From JALYGY01 sp963800975 (lineage in GTDB: Bacteria > Actinomycetota > Rubrobacteria > Rubrobacterales > Rubrobacteraceae): 64,000 nucleotides of DNA. This document shows positions 34,224-42,814 of this stretch, piece by piece. The position numbers and the translations under genes are program-made. The first letter of the stretch is position 1. Each line of letters opens with the position of its first letter. The notes under the pieces are model-generated. The model had not been told where the DNA came from. It worked only from the letters and a program-made list of their open reading frames with translations, and did not search any database. The stretch is taken from positions 248,001-312,000 of the forward strand of contig CAWDDB010000021.1 of NCBI GenBank assembly GCA_963800975.1. The letters are read 5' to 3'.

Positions 34224-35624
34224 GTGCCAGAGGAACTCCCAAGCTCGCTTGCCGATCTCGCCGGGGCTTACCGGGAGGGGCGCCTTTCACCGGTCGAGGT
34301 CGTCGAGACGCTTCTCGGGCGCATCGAGACCGGGGACGGTAGCCTCAACGCCTTCGTCACCGTGACGGGGGAGAGGGCCCTGCAGGATGCGTCCCGGGCG
34401 GAGGCCGAGTTCGTTGCCGGACGGCACAGGGGACCGCTGCACGGGATCCCCGTCGGCCTGAAGGATCTCATCTTCACGCGGGGCGTCCGGACCACCATGG
34501 GCTCCGCCTTCTTCGCCGACCACGTCCCGGACCACAGCGCCGCGGTGGCCACGAGACTGGAAGAGGCGGGAACCATCCTCCTGGGCAAGACGAGCACCCA
34601 CGAGTTCGCCTACGGACCGACGGGGGATCGCTCGTACTTCGGGCCTACGAGGAACCCGCGCGACCAGAGCAGGATCCCCGGAGGCTCCAGCAGCGGCTCC
34701 GCGGCGGCTGTCGCCGCGGGCATGATCTACGGCGCCTTGGGCTCGGACACCGGCGGCTCCATTCGCATACCGGCGGCCCTGTGCGGCGTGGTCGGCATGA
34801 AGCCGACCTTCGGGCTGGTGAGCAGAAGCGGCGTGTTCCCGCTCTCGTGGACCCTCGACCACGTTGGCCCCATCACCCGCACCGTCGAGGACAACGCCCT
34901 GGTCCTGAACGCGCTCGCCGGACACGATCCCGACGACCCGTACTCCGCGGACAGGCCGCCCGAGGACTTCTCCCGCGGCCTCGGTCGCGGCGTCAGCGGA
35001 AGCGTGATCGGAGTCCCGCAAGACTTCTACTTCGAGCACCTCGACGCCGAGGTGGGGGAGAAGGTCGGGGAGGCCATCGAGGTCTTCGAGTCACTCGGCG
35101 CGAGGGCGCGGCCCGTCGAGATCCCGCACCTGCGCGAGACACTCGAGGCGCAGCGTCTCACGCTGGCCGTCGAAGCGTACGCGGTGCACGAAGAGCGGCT
35201 GAGAGACGAGCCGGACAGGTACGGCGAGGGGGTGCGCGAGCGCCTGCTCGGGGGCGAGGGGCACAAAGCCCACACCTACGCGAGCGCCCAGCAAGTCAAG
35301 GTGCGGGCGATGGAGGAGTTTCGTCAAGCGCTGGATGGGGTGGACGTCCTGCTCACCCCCGCGGTGCCGATAGCCGCGACGCTCGTGTATCAGGAGGAGT
35401 TGGACATCGGGGGTTACGAGGAGACCGTTCGCTCGGCGGTGACCCGGCTCACCGGGCCGACGAACTTTACCGGTTCTCCGAGCCTCTCCGTCCCCTGCGG
35501 CCCGACCGCCGCCGGTCTGCCCGTGGGGATTCAGCTGATCGGGCGGCCCTTCGACGAAGCAACCGTCTACCGGTTCGGGCACTCCTACGAAGCGGCTGCC
35601 CACCCCAAAACGGCTACTTCTTAG
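34224..35624 (+). CDS. Amidase (amidase signature family)
   Basis: A 466-residue amidase-signature enzyme resembling GatA and AtzF-like amidases. The catalytic Lys lies in PVGLKDLIFTRGVRTTMGS, the cis-Ser in PGGSSSGSAAAVAAGM and the nucleophile Ser in GSDTGGSIRIPAALCGVVGMKPTFG. It hydrolyses a carboxamide; the substrate is unknown. No gatB or gatC lies nearby, so a metabolic amidase is likelier than the tRNA amidotransferase. The next genes, a cyclase and an NCS1 permease on the other strand, suggest degradation of an imported N-heterocycle. The start is GTG 34224. Confidence 0.85.
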   Translation: MPEELPSSLADLAGAYREGRLSPVEVVETLLGRIETGDGSLNAFVTVTGERALQDASRAEAEFVAGRHRGPLHGIPVGLKDLIFTRGVRTTMGSAFFADHVPDHSAAVATRLEEAGTILLGKTSTHEFAYGPTGDRSYFGPTRNPRDQSRIPGGSSSGSAAAVAAGMIYGALGSDTGGSIRIPAALCGVVGMKPTFGLVSRSGVFPLSWTLDHVGPITRTVEDNALVLNALAGHDPDDPYSADRPPEDFSRGLGRGVSGSVIGVPQDFYFEHLDAEVGEKVGEAIEVFESLGARARPVEIPHLRETLEAQRLTLAVEAYAVHEERLRDEPDRYGEGVRERLLGGEGHKAHTYASAQQVKVRAMEEFRQALDGVDVLLTPAVPIAATLVYQEELDIGGYEETVRSAVTRLTGPTNFTGSPSLSVPCGPTAAGLPVGIQLIGRPFDEATVYRFGHSYEAAAHPKTATS

Positions 35625-35631
35625 GCCTGGC

Positions 35632-36036
35632 TCAACCCGCCGTCGGCGAGAGGTGCTCGTGCACCGCGAGCCAGCTCCCGCCGTCTTGGCGGGCGAAGAC
35701 GATGGTCTCGCGCTCGTGCAGGGTCTCCTCGCCACCCGCAACCGTTCTGACGCGCGTCTCGACTTCGTGGGTAAATACCGCGGCGTCCTCGAGTTCCTGG
35801 ACCCGCCGCTCGCGCGAAGAACACGCGAGTACCTCGAACCCTTCCTCGCGCACAAGCGAATCCCACAGCTCGCGCCACTCCGCGGTTGATTCCAGGCGTC
35901 TCTCCGCGGTGTAGAAGACGAACGTCGCCTGCGGGTGAAAGCAAGCGAAGTAATCGTCCACGCGCCCCTCGCCGAAGGCGGAGACCAGCCGGTCTGCGGC
36001 ATCGAGTACCTGCCGGGTTACTTCTGTGTTATCCAT
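35632..36036 (-). CDS. SnoaL/NTF2-like family protein
   Basis: 134 residues with a cone-shaped NTF2-like pattern: an N-terminal helix pair (VLDAADRLVSAFGEGRVDDYFACFHPQ), then strands TFVFYTAERRLES and EETLHERETIVFARQDGG, ending WLAVHEHLSP. Such domains bind small molecules or act as isomerases. It overlaps the end of the cyclase gene by 19 bases and is the last gene of a probable NCS1 permease-cyclase-SnoaL operon. Confidence 0.7.
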   Translation of the reverse strand: MDNTEVTRQVLDAADRLVSAFGEGRVDDYFACFHPQATFVFYTAERRLESTAEWRELWDSLVREEGFEVLACSSRERRVQELEDAAVFTHEVETRVRTVAGGEETLHERETIVFARQDGGSWLAVHEHLSPTAG

Positions 36037-36704
36037 GGGAGCACCTCCATCGCGACCGCCCGCACCGGCGCGCCGTCCGAGCCGCCGAGCTTTATGGGCA
36101 GGAGGCTGAGGATCGGGTCCGGGAAGTCTATATTCTCGAGGTTGGCCAGATTCTCGGCAATCACGCCGCCCGCGCCGAGGATGAGGTGGTGCGCCGGGTA
36201 CCCGTCGGGATGCGGGTCTTCGAGCACCGTCTCGTCCACGTTGAGGGCGTCGACCGCCACGGTCCTTACGCCGGCGTCCAGCAACAATCGCGCCGCCGTA
36301 CGATCGAGGAACGGATGGTCGTAGTACAGCGGCGTGCCGTAGTGTTCCTCCCAGCCCGTGCGAACCACGGCTATGACGGCCGCAGAGAGTAGCTCCCCGA
36401 ACGGGCGCAGGTCGTCGGCGGTGATGCGCTCGCGCGGCCCCTTGCCCCGCACATCCAGGATGACGGCTGGGCCGACGAAGTGGCGCGGGTCCATCTCGTC
36501 TATCCGGGCGCCGTTCTCGACGAAGTGGTATGGGGCGTCGACGTGGGTGCCCGAGTGGCTCCCGATGTGGACGCCGAGGACGTTCACGCCGTGGGCGGCG
36601 ATCGTGGTCGCCGGCTCCAGGCGCACCGCAGGGTCACCCGGGTAGACCTGGGTGGCCTCGTCCACCCGGCGGGAGAGGTCGACGACGCGGCCTAGCCTGA
36701 CCAA
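36018..36704 (-). CDS. Cyclase family protein (kynurenine formamidase-like metal hydrolase)
   Basis: 228 residues of the cyclase/KynB family. Motif GSHSGTHVDAPYHFVENG is the metal-binding H-x-G-T-H-x-D-x-P-x-H signature, and VDLSRRVDEATQVYPGDP is the usual start. The family hydrolyses formyl-kynurenine, isatin or other cyclic amides with Mn or Zn. No tryptophan pathway genes lie nearby. With the adjacent NCS1 permease and amidase, ring opening of an imported heterocycle is a reasonable guess. Confidence 0.8.
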   Translation of the reverse strand: MVRLGRVVDLSRRVDEATQVYPGDPAVRLEPATTIAAHGVNVLGVHIGSHSGTHVDAPYHFVENGARIDEMDPRHFVGPAVILDVRGKGPRERITADDLRPFGELLSAAVIAVVRTGWEEHYGTPLYYDHPFLDRTAARLLLDAGVRTVAVDALNVDETVLEDPHPDGYPAHHLILGAGGVIAENLANLENIDFPDPILSLLPIKLGGSDGAPVRAVAMEVLPWITQK

Positions 36705-36710
36705 CCGGCG

Positions 36711-38069
36711 CTATCCCGCGTCGCGCGCCGTCTCGGGCTCGCCTCCCCCGACCCGGTCGGCGGCGAAGCGGAGGACCAGGTACAGGACGAAGGTGATAAA
36801 GAAAACCGGGACCGTCGCGCCGAAAGAGAGCGGGCTGATCCGGGTCCAGTAGAGGGCCAGGCCCGCCCCGACGACGTAGGCGGCCCACGCCGGCAGATTG
36901 AAGCCGCCTGTGTACCAGTAGGCCCCGCCGCGTCCGCCCAGCACGTCTCCCACCGAGTAGCTTCCGCGCTTCAGGATCCAGTAGTCGGCGAGCATGATCG
37001 CGAAGACCGGCACGAAGAACGTCCCGATAAGCAGCAGGAAGCCGAGGAAGCGGTCCAGGATGCCCTGCCACAGGGCGCCGACTATCGAGATCAGGCCGAT
37101 CACGAGCGCGGGCGCCAAAAAGCCGCTGCTGGGCCTGAGGTTCAGGTAGGACATGATCATGCCGTAGACCACCAGCGTGTTTGTGGCCATCACGGAGAGG
37201 AACACCACGATAGCGGCCGGTATCCCGAAGTTGTCGACGAGGACCGCCGCGTCGAAGCCCTGGGCCGCCCCGCCCTGCAGCTGGGCGTAGGCGGCGGCGG
37301 TCACCCCGAGGGACATGGCCAGAGAAGTCGAGGCGGTGTAGCCGATGACCGTCCCGGAGATGCCCCCGAGCTGGGTCCTCGCGTTACGGTTGAAGTCGGC
37401 CGAGAGCACGGTCCAGGAGATCGCCGTCGCGACCACAACATCGAACGCTATCGCCGCCGTCATGCCGGTCGAGGGATCTGGAGGGATGGAGAGGTATTCG
37501 CCGAGCCCAAAGGCGCTGAAGGCCGTGTAGAAGACGTAGAGCGCGAGTCCGATCATCACCACCGCGATAAACGGCTCGACCCGCTCTATCCCCTGGTGCC
37601 CGAAGAGCGCGAGGAAGACGACGAGGCTCTGGCACAGGATGGTGAAGAGCGGGACGCTCGAGAACCCGGTGAGCGATGCCACCGCGGAGTTGACGGCTAT
37701 CCCGGCGAGTAGCGCCTGCACCCAGCTCCAGCCCATAAGAACGCCGAGGTTCAGTACCGCCGGGAAGGTGCCGCCGCGAACGCCGAAGGACCCGCGCGTG
37801 AGGACCATCGTCGGCAGGCCGGTGCGAGTTCCGATGCAGCCCACCAGCGAGAGCACGGTCACCCCGAGGAGCGTGCCGAGGAGGATGATCACCAGCGCCT
37901 GTCTGTAGGGGATGCCGGGTACGAACAACGTGCCCGTGAGCAGCGTCGTGACCACCATGTTCGCCGCGAGCCACACCATGATGGTGTTCCCGAAGCCCAT
38001 CGTCCGCTCGGTGTCGGCGCCTGGATCCACGCTGTCGTGACCCAGTCGCGAGGTTATCTGATCCAACAT
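36711..38069 (-). CDS. NCS1 family permease (cytosine/purine/allantoin type)
   Basis: A 452-residue transporter with 12 hydrophobic segments. The N-terminal GFGNTIMVWLAANMVVTTLLTG and LPTMVLTRGSFGVRGG are typical of nucleobase-cation-symport-1 proteins. It should import a nucleobase, hydantoin or allantoin-like compound with a cation. It probably starts an operon with the cyclase and SnoaL genes (spacings under 10 bases or overlapping). The MHS transporter gene lies 25 bases upstream on the same strand and may belong to it. Confidence 0.85.
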   Translation of the reverse strand: MLDQITSRLGHDSVDPGADTERTMGFGNTIMVWLAANMVVTTLLTGTLFVPGIPYRQALVIILLGTLLGVTVLSLVGCIGTRTGLPTMVLTRGSFGVRGGTFPAVLNLGVLMGWSWVQALLAGIAVNSAVASLTGFSSVPLFTILCQSLVVFLALFGHQGIERVEPFIAVVMIGLALYVFYTAFSAFGLGEYLSIPPDPSTGMTAAIAFDVVVATAISWTVLSADFNRNARTQLGGISGTVIGYTASTSLAMSLGVTAAAYAQLQGGAAQGFDAAVLVDNFGIPAAIVVFLSVMATNTLVVYGMIMSYLNLRPSSGFLAPALVIGLISIVGALWQGILDRFLGFLLLIGTFFVPVFAIMLADYWILKRGSYSVGDVLGGRGGAYWYTGGFNLPAWAAYVVGAGLALYWTRISPLSFGATVPVFFITFVLYLVLRFAADRVGGGEPETARDAG

Positions 38070-38094
38070 CCGGGCGCTCCTTTCCGGGTTCGCC

Positions 38095-39423
38095 TTATCC
38101 CCGTTCTACGGCGAGGCTTTGCTCGTCGTGGATCTCCACCCTGAAGCTATCCGAGGCGAGGTAGACTGCGGCGAGGCTTATGAGGGAGTTGAGGGCGAGG
38201 TATGCCGCGACCGGCCACGAATTGCCGCCCGCCCATGTCAGGAGGGCTGTGGCGACGATCGGGGCGAGAGCGCCGCCGAGCATCCCCGCCATCTGGTAGC
38301 CGAAGGAGATCCCCGAGTAGCGCACCCGCGCCTCGAAGAGCTCCGCGATAAACACACCCGTTATGCCGTAGAGCGCGCCGGCCGCGAATGTCCAGAGGCT
38401 CATGGAGAGCCAGATCAGGGCGGGCACCTCCGTGTTGACGAGCCAGAAGTACGGGAAGGCGAGCAAGAACACCACCGCCGCGCTCCACAGGGCAACGGGC
38501 CGCTTGCCTATCCGGTCCGCGACGCGGGCGAAGATCAGGATGCCCGCGATCTCGGCCACCCCGGCGAGCAGGAGCCCGATCAGGGGCACGTTCCTGGCTA
38601 CCCCGAGCTGTTCCGTGACGTACGATAACGTGAAGGTGATGACGATGTAGTAGCCGCCAATGTTGACGAGCACGACGCCTATGGCAAGGATGGCCGCGAC
38701 CGGATAATCCCGCAGCACCTCCAGAAGAGGCACCCTCGACTCGCTGCCGAGTTCCTTTACCCTCTCGAAGGCTGGCGACTCGAGCACGCGCAGCCGGATA
38801 AAAAGCCCCACCCCGATGAGGATGATGCTGAGCAAGAACGGCACGCGCCAGCCCCAGGCGAAGAACTGCTCGTCCGGCAGCGAGGAGAAGGCCGTGAAGA
38901 CGGCGGTGGAGAGCACGAGCCCGGCCGGCGCCCCCATCTGGGGCCAGCTCGCGTAGAAGTTGCGGCTCTCTTCGGGGGCGTGTTCGACTGCCATCAGGGT
39001 CGCGCCGCCCCACTCGCCTCCCACGGCGAAGCCCTGCAGGAAGCGAAGGATCACGAGCAGGATCGGGGCCAGGATGCCGGCCGTCTCGAACGTCGGGAGT
39101 AGCCCTATGAGGAACGTCGCCCCGCCCATAACCAGGAGCGTGATCACCAGCATCGACTTGCGCCCTACCCTGTCGCCGAAGTGCCCGAAGACCACTCCGC
39201 CTATCGGGCGGGCGAAGAAGCCGACCCCGAAGACGGCGAAGGAGGCCAGCAGTCCAGCCAGCGCGGAGAACTCGGGGAAGAAGAGGGCCGGGAAGACCAG
39301 CGCGGCCGCGGTCCCGTAGAGGAAGAAGTCGTACCACTCGATCGCCGTGCCTATGAAGCTGGCGAAGGCGACCTCCCGGATGGATGCGCGCCGCCCGATG
39401 TCCTCGCCGCCAAGCCTCTGCAT
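38095..39423 (-). CDS. MFS transporter, metabolite:H+ symporter (MHS) family
   Basis: 442 residues with 12 transmembrane helices. The MHS signature is clear: FIGTAIEWYDFFLYGTAAAL near the start, HFGDRVGRKSMLV and GFAVGGEWGGATLMAVEHAP. Family members import organic acids and betaines such as proline betaine, shikimate or dicarboxylates. The substrate is unknown. It is upstream of the NCS1 operon and may share a transcript. The intergenic space to the arylsulfotransferase-like gene holds only a small GC palindrome. Confidence 0.87.
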   Translation of the reverse strand: MQRLGGEDIGRRASIREVAFASFIGTAIEWYDFFLYGTAAALVFPALFFPEFSALAGLLASFAVFGVGFFARPIGGVVFGHFGDRVGRKSMLVITLLVMGGATFLIGLLPTFETAGILAPILLVILRFLQGFAVGGEWGGATLMAVEHAPEESRNFYASWPQMGAPAGLVLSTAVFTAFSSLPDEQFFAWGWRVPFLLSIILIGVGLFIRLRVLESPAFERVKELGSESRVPLLEVLRDYPVAAILAIGVVLVNIGGYYIVITFTLSYVTEQLGVARNVPLIGLLLAGVAEIAGILIFARVADRIGKRPVALWSAAVVFLLAFPYFWLVNTEVPALIWLSMSLWTFAAGALYGITGVFIAELFEARVRYSGISFGYQMAGMLGGALAPIVATALLTWAGGNSWPVAAYLALNSLISLAAVYLASDSFRVEIHDEQSLAVERG

Positions 39424-39602
39424 GCCGTCTCCCCGCCGAGATGCCTCCGCAACGATCTTACTCTAGTCGCGCGAGGGCTAGCGGTCAATGATCGCCACCC
39501 CGGCGCCGGGGACGGAGGCGTTACCGGTAAACGACGAGCGATTTAGGGTAGAGTAACGGACTTTGGAGACGATGGCCCGCGCGAGACGGTGACGAGGTAC
39601 GC

Positions 39603-41177
39603 TTGCAGAGAGACCGCAGAGAGAAGAAAGTACCGAGCGTCGGGCTAACTCGGCGGAGGTTCCTGAAGGCCGCGGGCGGCGGGGCGGCGTGGGTGGCGCT
39701 AGCGGGGGCCTTCGGCTGCGAACCCTCCGACCGGGCCGCTGGGAAGCCGCCCCAGAAGACTACCTCGTCCGCGCGGCCCGATGAGGCGGCCGCCACCACG
39801 CAGCCGAAGGACGAGCTCTCCTTCCGGTCGCGGCCCGACCTCGGCCCGCCTGGCGTCGGGATCGACACCCCGGCGCGCGACACGGAGCCCGGCTACGTGT
39901 TCGCCGCCCCGAAAAAAGGTCCGGCCGAACAGGGCCCGGGCCAGGACGGCGCGATGATCCTCGACGATCTCGGGCAGGTGGTGTGGTTCCGGCCCATGCG
40001 AACCGACGGCATGAGGGCCATGGACCTCAAGGTCCAGAGCTACCGCGGCGAGCCGGTGCTCACCTGGTACGAAGGCGTCGGCACCACCTACGGTCGCGGG
40101 GAGTACGTGATCGCGGACACCTCCTATCGCGAGGTGACCCGCGTCAACGCGGGCAACGGCTACCAAGGCGACCACCACGAGTTCCTGCTTACCCCACAGG
40201 GGACGGCGCTCGTCACGATCTACAGCCCCGTGAGCTGGGACCTCTCCTCGATAGGAGGCTCCGAGAACGGCGCCGTGCTCGACGGGATCGCGCAGGAGGT
40301 GGACGTCGCGAGCGGCGAGGTGCTCTTCGAGTGGCACAGCCTCGACCACGTCGGCATCGAGGCGTCTTACAGGGAGCTCCCCGAGAACCCCGCGGCGCCC
40401 TTCGACTACTTCCACATCAACTCCATAGACGTGGATGGGGACGGCAACCTGATCATCTCCTCGCGCACCACCTGGGCCGTCTACAAGGTAGACCGCGAGA
40501 CCGACGAGGTCATCTGGCGGCTGGGCGGAAAAGGGAGCGACTTCGAGATGGGACCGGGCACCTGGATGCGCTACCAGCACGACGCCCGCAGCCACCCCGA
40601 CGGCACCATCACGGTCTTCGACAACGGCGGCGTGCAGAAGGACAAGGAGTCCTACGGCCTGGCGATCGAGATCGACGAGGAGGCTATGACAGCGACCCTG
40701 GCGCGCGAGTACGCCAACCCCAACGGGCGGGTGGCCGCCGTCATGGGCAACATGCAGGTCCTACCCGGCGGCGGCGCTTTCGTGGGCTGGGGCAGCGACC
40801 CGATCGTCTCCGAGTTCGCCGAGAACGGCGACTTGCTCTTCAGCGTCCGCTTCCCGCCCAAGGTCAACACCTACAGGGCGTTCCGTTTCCCGTGGACCGG
40901 GCGGCCGGACGAGGCCCCCGCCGTGGCCGCCGAGCCCGGACCCGACGAGGGCCAGATCACGGTCTACGCGAGCTGGAACGGCGCGACGGAGGTGGCCGAG
41001 TGGGAAGCCATGGCCGGGCCGTCCCCCGACCGGCTGCAACCCGCAGGATCCGCGCCGCGCGAGGGCTTCGAGACTGCTTTCGCGGCTCGCACCGAAGGGC
41101 CGTACGTCGCGGCGCGGGCAAGGGACCGCTCGGGCCGGGTTCTGGGCACGTCGAAGGCGGTCAAGGCTCGAGCTTAG
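39603..41177 (+). CDS. Arylsulfotransferase-like secreted protein with Tat signal
   Basis: 524 residues. The N-terminus TRRRFLKAAGGGAAWVALAG is a good twin-arginine signal, with a Cys shortly after (GAFGCEPSD) that could be a lipid anchor though the lipobox is non-standard. The mature part matches the arylsulfotransferase (ASST) beta-propeller type: GDHHEFLLTPQGTALVTIY, DYFHINSIDVDGDGNLIIS, QHDARSHPDGTITVFDNG. Conserved histidines fit the sulfuryl-transfer site of ASST, but many such actinobacterial proteins are uncharacterised. A C-terminal fibronectin-like segment (ITVYASWNGATEVAEW) ends the protein. The TTG start follows GACGAGG. Confidence 0.75.
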   Translation: MQRDRREKKVPSVGLTRRRFLKAAGGGAAWVALAGAFGCEPSDRAAGKPPQKTTSSARPDEAAATTQPKDELSFRSRPDLGPPGVGIDTPARDTEPGYVFAAPKKGPAEQGPGQDGAMILDDLGQVVWFRPMRTDGMRAMDLKVQSYRGEPVLTWYEGVGTTYGRGEYVIADTSYREVTRVNAGNGYQGDHHEFLLTPQGTALVTIYSPVSWDLSSIGGSENGAVLDGIAQEVDVASGEVLFEWHSLDHVGIEASYRELPENPAAPFDYFHINSIDVDGDGNLIISSRTTWAVYKVDRETDEVIWRLGGKGSDFEMGPGTWMRYQHDARSHPDGTITVFDNGGVQKDKESYGLAIEIDEEAMTATLAREYANPNGRVAAVMGNMQVLPGGGAFVGWGSDPIVSEFAENGDLLFSVRFPPKVNTYRAFRFPWTGRPDEAPAVAAEPGPDEGQITVYASWNGATEVAEWEAMAGPSPDRLQPAGSAPREGFETAFAARTEGPYVAARARDRSGRVLGTSKAVKARA

Positions 41178-41196
41178 CGGCGGCTGACGCGCCGCG

Positions 41197-41475
41197 TTAC
41201 TGGCCGTCCCCGGCCTTCTGTTGCGCCTCCTGGATCTCGCGTTCGACCCGCCGTCCGCCCTTCTCCAGTTCCTTCTCCGCTTTCTTTCGTTCCTGCTCTA
41301 TCTTCTCCTGCGCCTGCTTCTGGCCCTTCTTGACCTCTTTCTCGATACGCTGTTGGCCCTTGTCTACCTCCTCCTGCGCCCGTTTCTCGAGCCTGTCCTG
41401 CGCCTCTCCGCACGCGGTGGCGCCGAACGCCGAAACGAGGGCCGCGACCGAGAGGGCGGCGAGTTTTCTCCTCAT
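41197..41475 (-). CDS. Small coiled-coil lipoprotein
   Basis: 92 residues. A signal peptide (KLAALSVAALVSAFGATAC) ends in a probable lipobox Cys. The rest is almost entirely Glu/Lys/Arg/Gln with heptad spacing (RLEKRAQEEVDKGQQRIEK), so a single long coiled coil. It is probably anchored on the outer face of the membrane. No family recognised. It converges with the arylsulfotransferase-like gene. Confidence 0.6.
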   Translation of the reverse strand: MRRKLAALSVAALVSAFGATACGEAQDRLEKRAQEEVDKGQQRIEKEVKKGQKQAQEKIEQERKKAEKELEKGGRRVEREIQEAQQKAGDGQ

Positions 41476-41641
41476 GCTTTCCTTTCCGCTACGCCGAGAT
41501 CCGCTCTCGTAGAGCCTTCCCGCGCCGAGAGAACCCGAAACACCGGAGGGTCCGCGCCAGGCGGGCCGCGAGGAGCGGATATTTTCACGTTATCGGGGGT
41601 ATACACTGCGCGTCGGACGGCGCAAAGAAGGAGGACCTACG

Positions 41642-42100
41642 ATGGCCGAGCCTGCGGACGCGGGCGCCTTTCCGGAGCTCTTCGGGGTCGTGCAAGAGTA
41701 CGCCCGGCGGGACTACAACCACCAGGTAGAGGCGCTCAGGGTGATCGCCGCGGCCTACCTGCCGTTGTTCGAGGTTCCTCCCATGCCCGACGCCAGGCCG
41801 GTGGTCGAGGGCATACTGGCCCGCAACGGTTTCCTGCTGACCGACCCGGATACCGGACTCCTGGAGCCGGCCGGCGTCGACGCCGTGGTGAGCGTCGCGA
41901 CCGCCCGGCTCGACGAGGAAGATCTCCGGTGGGGCGTGGCCTGCCTCCTCAACGTGATGGACGCCCTGAGGGGCCGGGCGCAGAGCGAGGGCTACGAGAC
42001 CTACGTGCTAGACGCCGACGACGTGCTGGATGGTCTCGAGACCATCCTGGCCGCCGACGTGATCGAGGACGCCATCGAGGACATCCTGGAAGGGGGCTAA
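41642..42100 (+). CDS. Conserved hypothetical protein
   Basis: 152 residues, acidic and mainly helical, without signal peptide or membrane helix. It starts MAEPADAGAFPELFGVVQEY after AAGGAGG and ends with the acidic IEDAIEDILEGG. No motif I recognise. It converges on the next gene with 24 bases between stops. Confidence 0.55.
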   Translation: MAEPADAGAFPELFGVVQEYARRDYNHQVEALRVIAAAYLPLFEVPPMPDARPVVEGILARNGFLLTDPDTGLLEPAGVDAVVSVATARLDEEDLRWGVACLLNVMDALRGRAQSEGYETYVLDADDVLDGLETILAADVIEDAIEDILEGG

Positions 42101-42124
42101 GCCTGGCGCCTGTCGCGCCCTGCT

Positions 42125-42637
42125 CTAGGCCCCTATCTCCGGGTCCGGGGCGGCCTCGGGCTGGGCTTCGCCGAGGAGCCGGCTCACCTCGCCCTCGAGC
42201 CGCGACATGCGCTCGTCCAGGGCATCCAGGCGCTCCCTGACCTCGTTCTTGAAGTCCTCGTCCGTGCCCTCGCCGCCTCCGCCGAGGAGCCCGTGCGCCA
42301 TGGCGCCGCCGGCTAGCCCCGAGGCCGCCCCCGTGAGACCCGAGGCCGCCCCCGAAAGGCCAGAGGCCGCCTCGGAGAGGTCGAAGCTTCCTCCCTGCTG
42401 ACCCTTGGTCGTCCCGAGCTGATCCTTCAGGCGGTTCGCGTAGCCTTCGACGGCGTCCACGTCGAAGGTGCCTTTCCCGCGCGTGCTTTCGCCTCCCCCG
42501 CGCCTGTCGGCGCCCTCGCCGCGCGCCTGGCGCACCTGGCGCGCCTGGCGCGCCTGCCGCTCCTGCGGGCGCCCCCGCACCCGCCCACGCACGCGGTCTT
42601 CCGCTCGTCTCTGGGGTTCCCTTCGCCTGCGGCCCAC
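42125..42637 (-). CDS. Hypothetical protein with basic N-terminus and Ala-Gly-Ser repeats
   Basis: 170 residues in three parts: an Arg/Gln-rich first third (RQARQARQVRQARGEG), a middle with three near-perfect seven-residue repeats (AASGLSG, AASGLTG, AASGLAG), and a C-terminal coiled coil (FKNEVRERLDALDERMSRLE) of about five heptads. The basic region might bind nucleic acid and the coiled coil oligomerise. No family recognised. The first third is very GC-rich and repetitive, so its frame is less sure. Confidence 0.5.
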   Translation of the reverse strand: MGRRRREPQRRAEDRVRGRVRGRPQERQARQARQVRQARGEGADRRGGGESTRGKGTFDVDAVEGYANRLKDQLGTTKGQQGGSFDLSEAASGLSGAASGLTGAASGLAGGAMAHGLLGGGGEGTDEDFKNEVRERLDALDERMSRLEGEVSRLLGEAQPEAAPDPEIGA

Positions 42638-42814
42638 GCTCTACTCCTCCGGTCTTGCCTTCGCGCCAGTAGTTCACACCGAGCATACCCGGACAGCGCC
42701 GCGGCGCAACCCCGTGAACCGCCGTGTTGCCCCGAACTTCGTTCTTCGTAACGATTACCGTAACGTCTGGGAGACGGTAGCGGTGTAGAGTGGGGCAATG
42801 GAGATCGAGGCCCA

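Noticed and set aside
42125..42637. The Ala-Ser-Gly repeats as an antifreeze or structural protein
   Set aside because: Only three seven-residue repeats, with no signal peptide; low-complexity drift explains them.
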